A stretch of DNA of 64,000 nucleotides, taken from Liquorilactobacillus mali (lineage in GTDB: Bacteria > Bacillota > Bacilli > Lactobacillales > Lactobacillaceae). Both the position numbers and the translations under genes were made by a program. The DNA lies in assembly GCF_001437155.1 (NCBI RefSeq), contig NZ_JQAR01000007.1, positions 1 to 64,000 on the forward strand, written 5' to 3'. Below are positions 63,173-64,000 of the stretch, in pieces. The notes under the pieces are model-generated. The model was not told the origin of the DNA, made no database searches, and was given only the letters and a program-made list of their open reading frames with translations. How positions within the stretch are numbered: position 1 is the stretch's first letter; every line of letters begins with the position of its first letter.

Positions 63173-64000
63173 CTAGTCTTTAACTTGACTCATAACTTCT
63201 TCTACAAAGTTATCTTCTTTTTTCTCAATACCTTCGCCAACTTCATAACGGGTAAATGAAATAACCTTTCCACCCTTTGAAGCAACATATTTTGCAACAG
63301 TTTGATCTGGATCTTTAACAAATTCTTGGTCTGTCAAACTAATTTCAGCCAAGAACTTATTCAAGCGGCCTTCAACCATTTTTTCAACAATTTTCGCAGG
63401 CTTGCCTTCGTTCAAAGCTTCTTGTGTCAGAACTTCTTTCTCATGTGCAAGTTCTGCTGCAGGTACCTCAGTACGATCAACATACTTAGGATTGATTGCT
63501 GCAACATGCATAGCAACATCTTTGGCGGTTGCTTCATCTGCACCTTCAACAAGCACTAGTGAAGCAATCTTACCACCCATATGAAGATATGAACCGAAGT
63601 TTTGTGTTTCTGTTTTCTCAACTAATGTAAAACGACGTAATGTAATTTTTTCACCAATAACTTGCGTTGCTTCAATGATTTCATCATTAATTGTACCCTT
63701 GTCTGTAGAAATTTTGAGTGCTTCTTCAACATTTGCTGGTTTTGCTTCAGCAATATTGCTGGCAATAGTCTTCACCAGTTCTTTAAATTGTGCATTTTGT
63801 GCGACAAAATCAGTCTCAGCGTTAACTTCGACAACGGCTGCAACATTACCAGAAATCTCAACATCAGCTAAACCTTCAGCTGCAACACGATCACTTTTCT
63901 TAGCAGCTTTTGCAATCCCTTTTTCACGAAGAAAGTCAACAGCCTTTTGCATGTCACCCTCGACAGCTACTAAAGCTTTTTTAGCCTCCATCATACCTAC
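63173..64000 (-). CDS. tsf: Elongation factor Ts (5' end outside the window)
   Basis: Guanine-nucleotide exchange factor for EF-Tu. The visible part begins in the N-terminal UBA-like domain, just after the usual TGVGMM motif (here [21 protein letters not shown], in parts [14 protein letters not shown]), so about 20 residues lie beyond the right edge. [10 protein letters not shown] near 79 and the C-terminal dimerisation domain are present, ending VMSQVKD. The reading frame stays open to the window edge, so the ATG at 63994 is internal. It heads (rpsB-)tsf-pyrH-frr by family convention; rpsB is not seen. Confidence 0.97.
   Translation of the reverse strand, partial: VGMMEAKKALVAVEGDMQKAVDFLREKGIAKAAKKSDRVAAEGLADVEISGNVAAVVEVNAETDFVAQNAQFKELVKTIASNIAEAKPANVEEALKISTDKGTINDEIIEATQVIGEKITLRRFTLVEKTETQNFGSYLHMGGKIASLVLVEGADEATAKDVAMHVAAINPKYVDRTEVPAAELAHEKEVLTQEALNEGKPAKIVEKMVEGRLNKFLAEISLTDQEFVKDPDQTVAKYVASKGGKVISFTRYEVGEGIEKKEDNFVEEVMSQVKD

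Overview
The window looks like a piece of the chromosome of a low-GC Gram-positive bacterium of the order Lactobacillales, most likely family Lactobacillaceae (placement from gene content, gene order and protein style; the genus is not determined, and Liquorilactobacillus or Ligilactobacillus is only a guess). Supporting points are T-box leaders before glyQS and hisS-aspS, a PolC-type polymerase, hrcA-grpE-dnaK-dnaJ with a CIRCE operator, the lactic-acid-bacteria family DUF3013, and many TTG/GTG starts behind strong Shine-Dalgarno sites. Nearly all genes lie on the minus strand; only ppsR (about 20.7-21.5 kb) and a nucleoside hydrolase plus a small membrane protein (36.7-38.0 kb) are on the plus strand.

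Layout, left to right: clpB, pepT, nif3-like, trmK (0.1-5.9 kb); an insert-like block of nucleoside phosphorylase, transsulfuration enzyme and cysteine synthase-like gene behind a long structured leader with an intrinsic terminator (6.1-9.3 kb); the macromolecular-synthesis cluster rpoD-dnaG, then glyS-glyQ behind a glycine T-box, recO, era, dgkA, ybeY, phoH (9.3-19.5 kb); yqeY and rpsU divergent from ppsR (19.8-21.5 kb); a repair/stress group msrA-yitT-like-nfo (21.8-24.1 kb); aspS-hisS behind a T-box, then amidase, HAD phosphatase, esterase, dtd and the stringent-response gene rsh (24.3-32.9 kb).

Further right: a small membrane protein, rsmE, prmA and a DUF3013 gene; a TetR-type regulator divergent from a nucleoside hydrolase with a 9-9-9 palindrome between them; lepA; the class I heat-shock operon; ribF and truB; the rimP-nusA-ylxR-ylxQ-infB-rbfA operon; polC; and the proS-rseP-cdsA-uppS-frr-pyrH-tsf run, with tsf cut by the right edge.

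Functionally this is mostly core information processing: replication priming and polymerase, sigma-A, transcription and translation factors, ribosome maturation, aminoacyl-tRNA supply, chaperones, stringent response, and the first steps of phospholipid and undecaprenyl carrier synthesis. I saw no phage, transposon, CRISPR array, tRNA or rRNA gene. The observations most worth a second look are RNA-level: the cysteine-operon leader, the overlapping Asp/His codons in the hisS-aspS T-box, an RNA-like unit before phoH, a terminator-shaped hairpin between the clpB promoter and its gene, and a nested hairpin between frr and uppS. No clearly new multi-gene system is visible.
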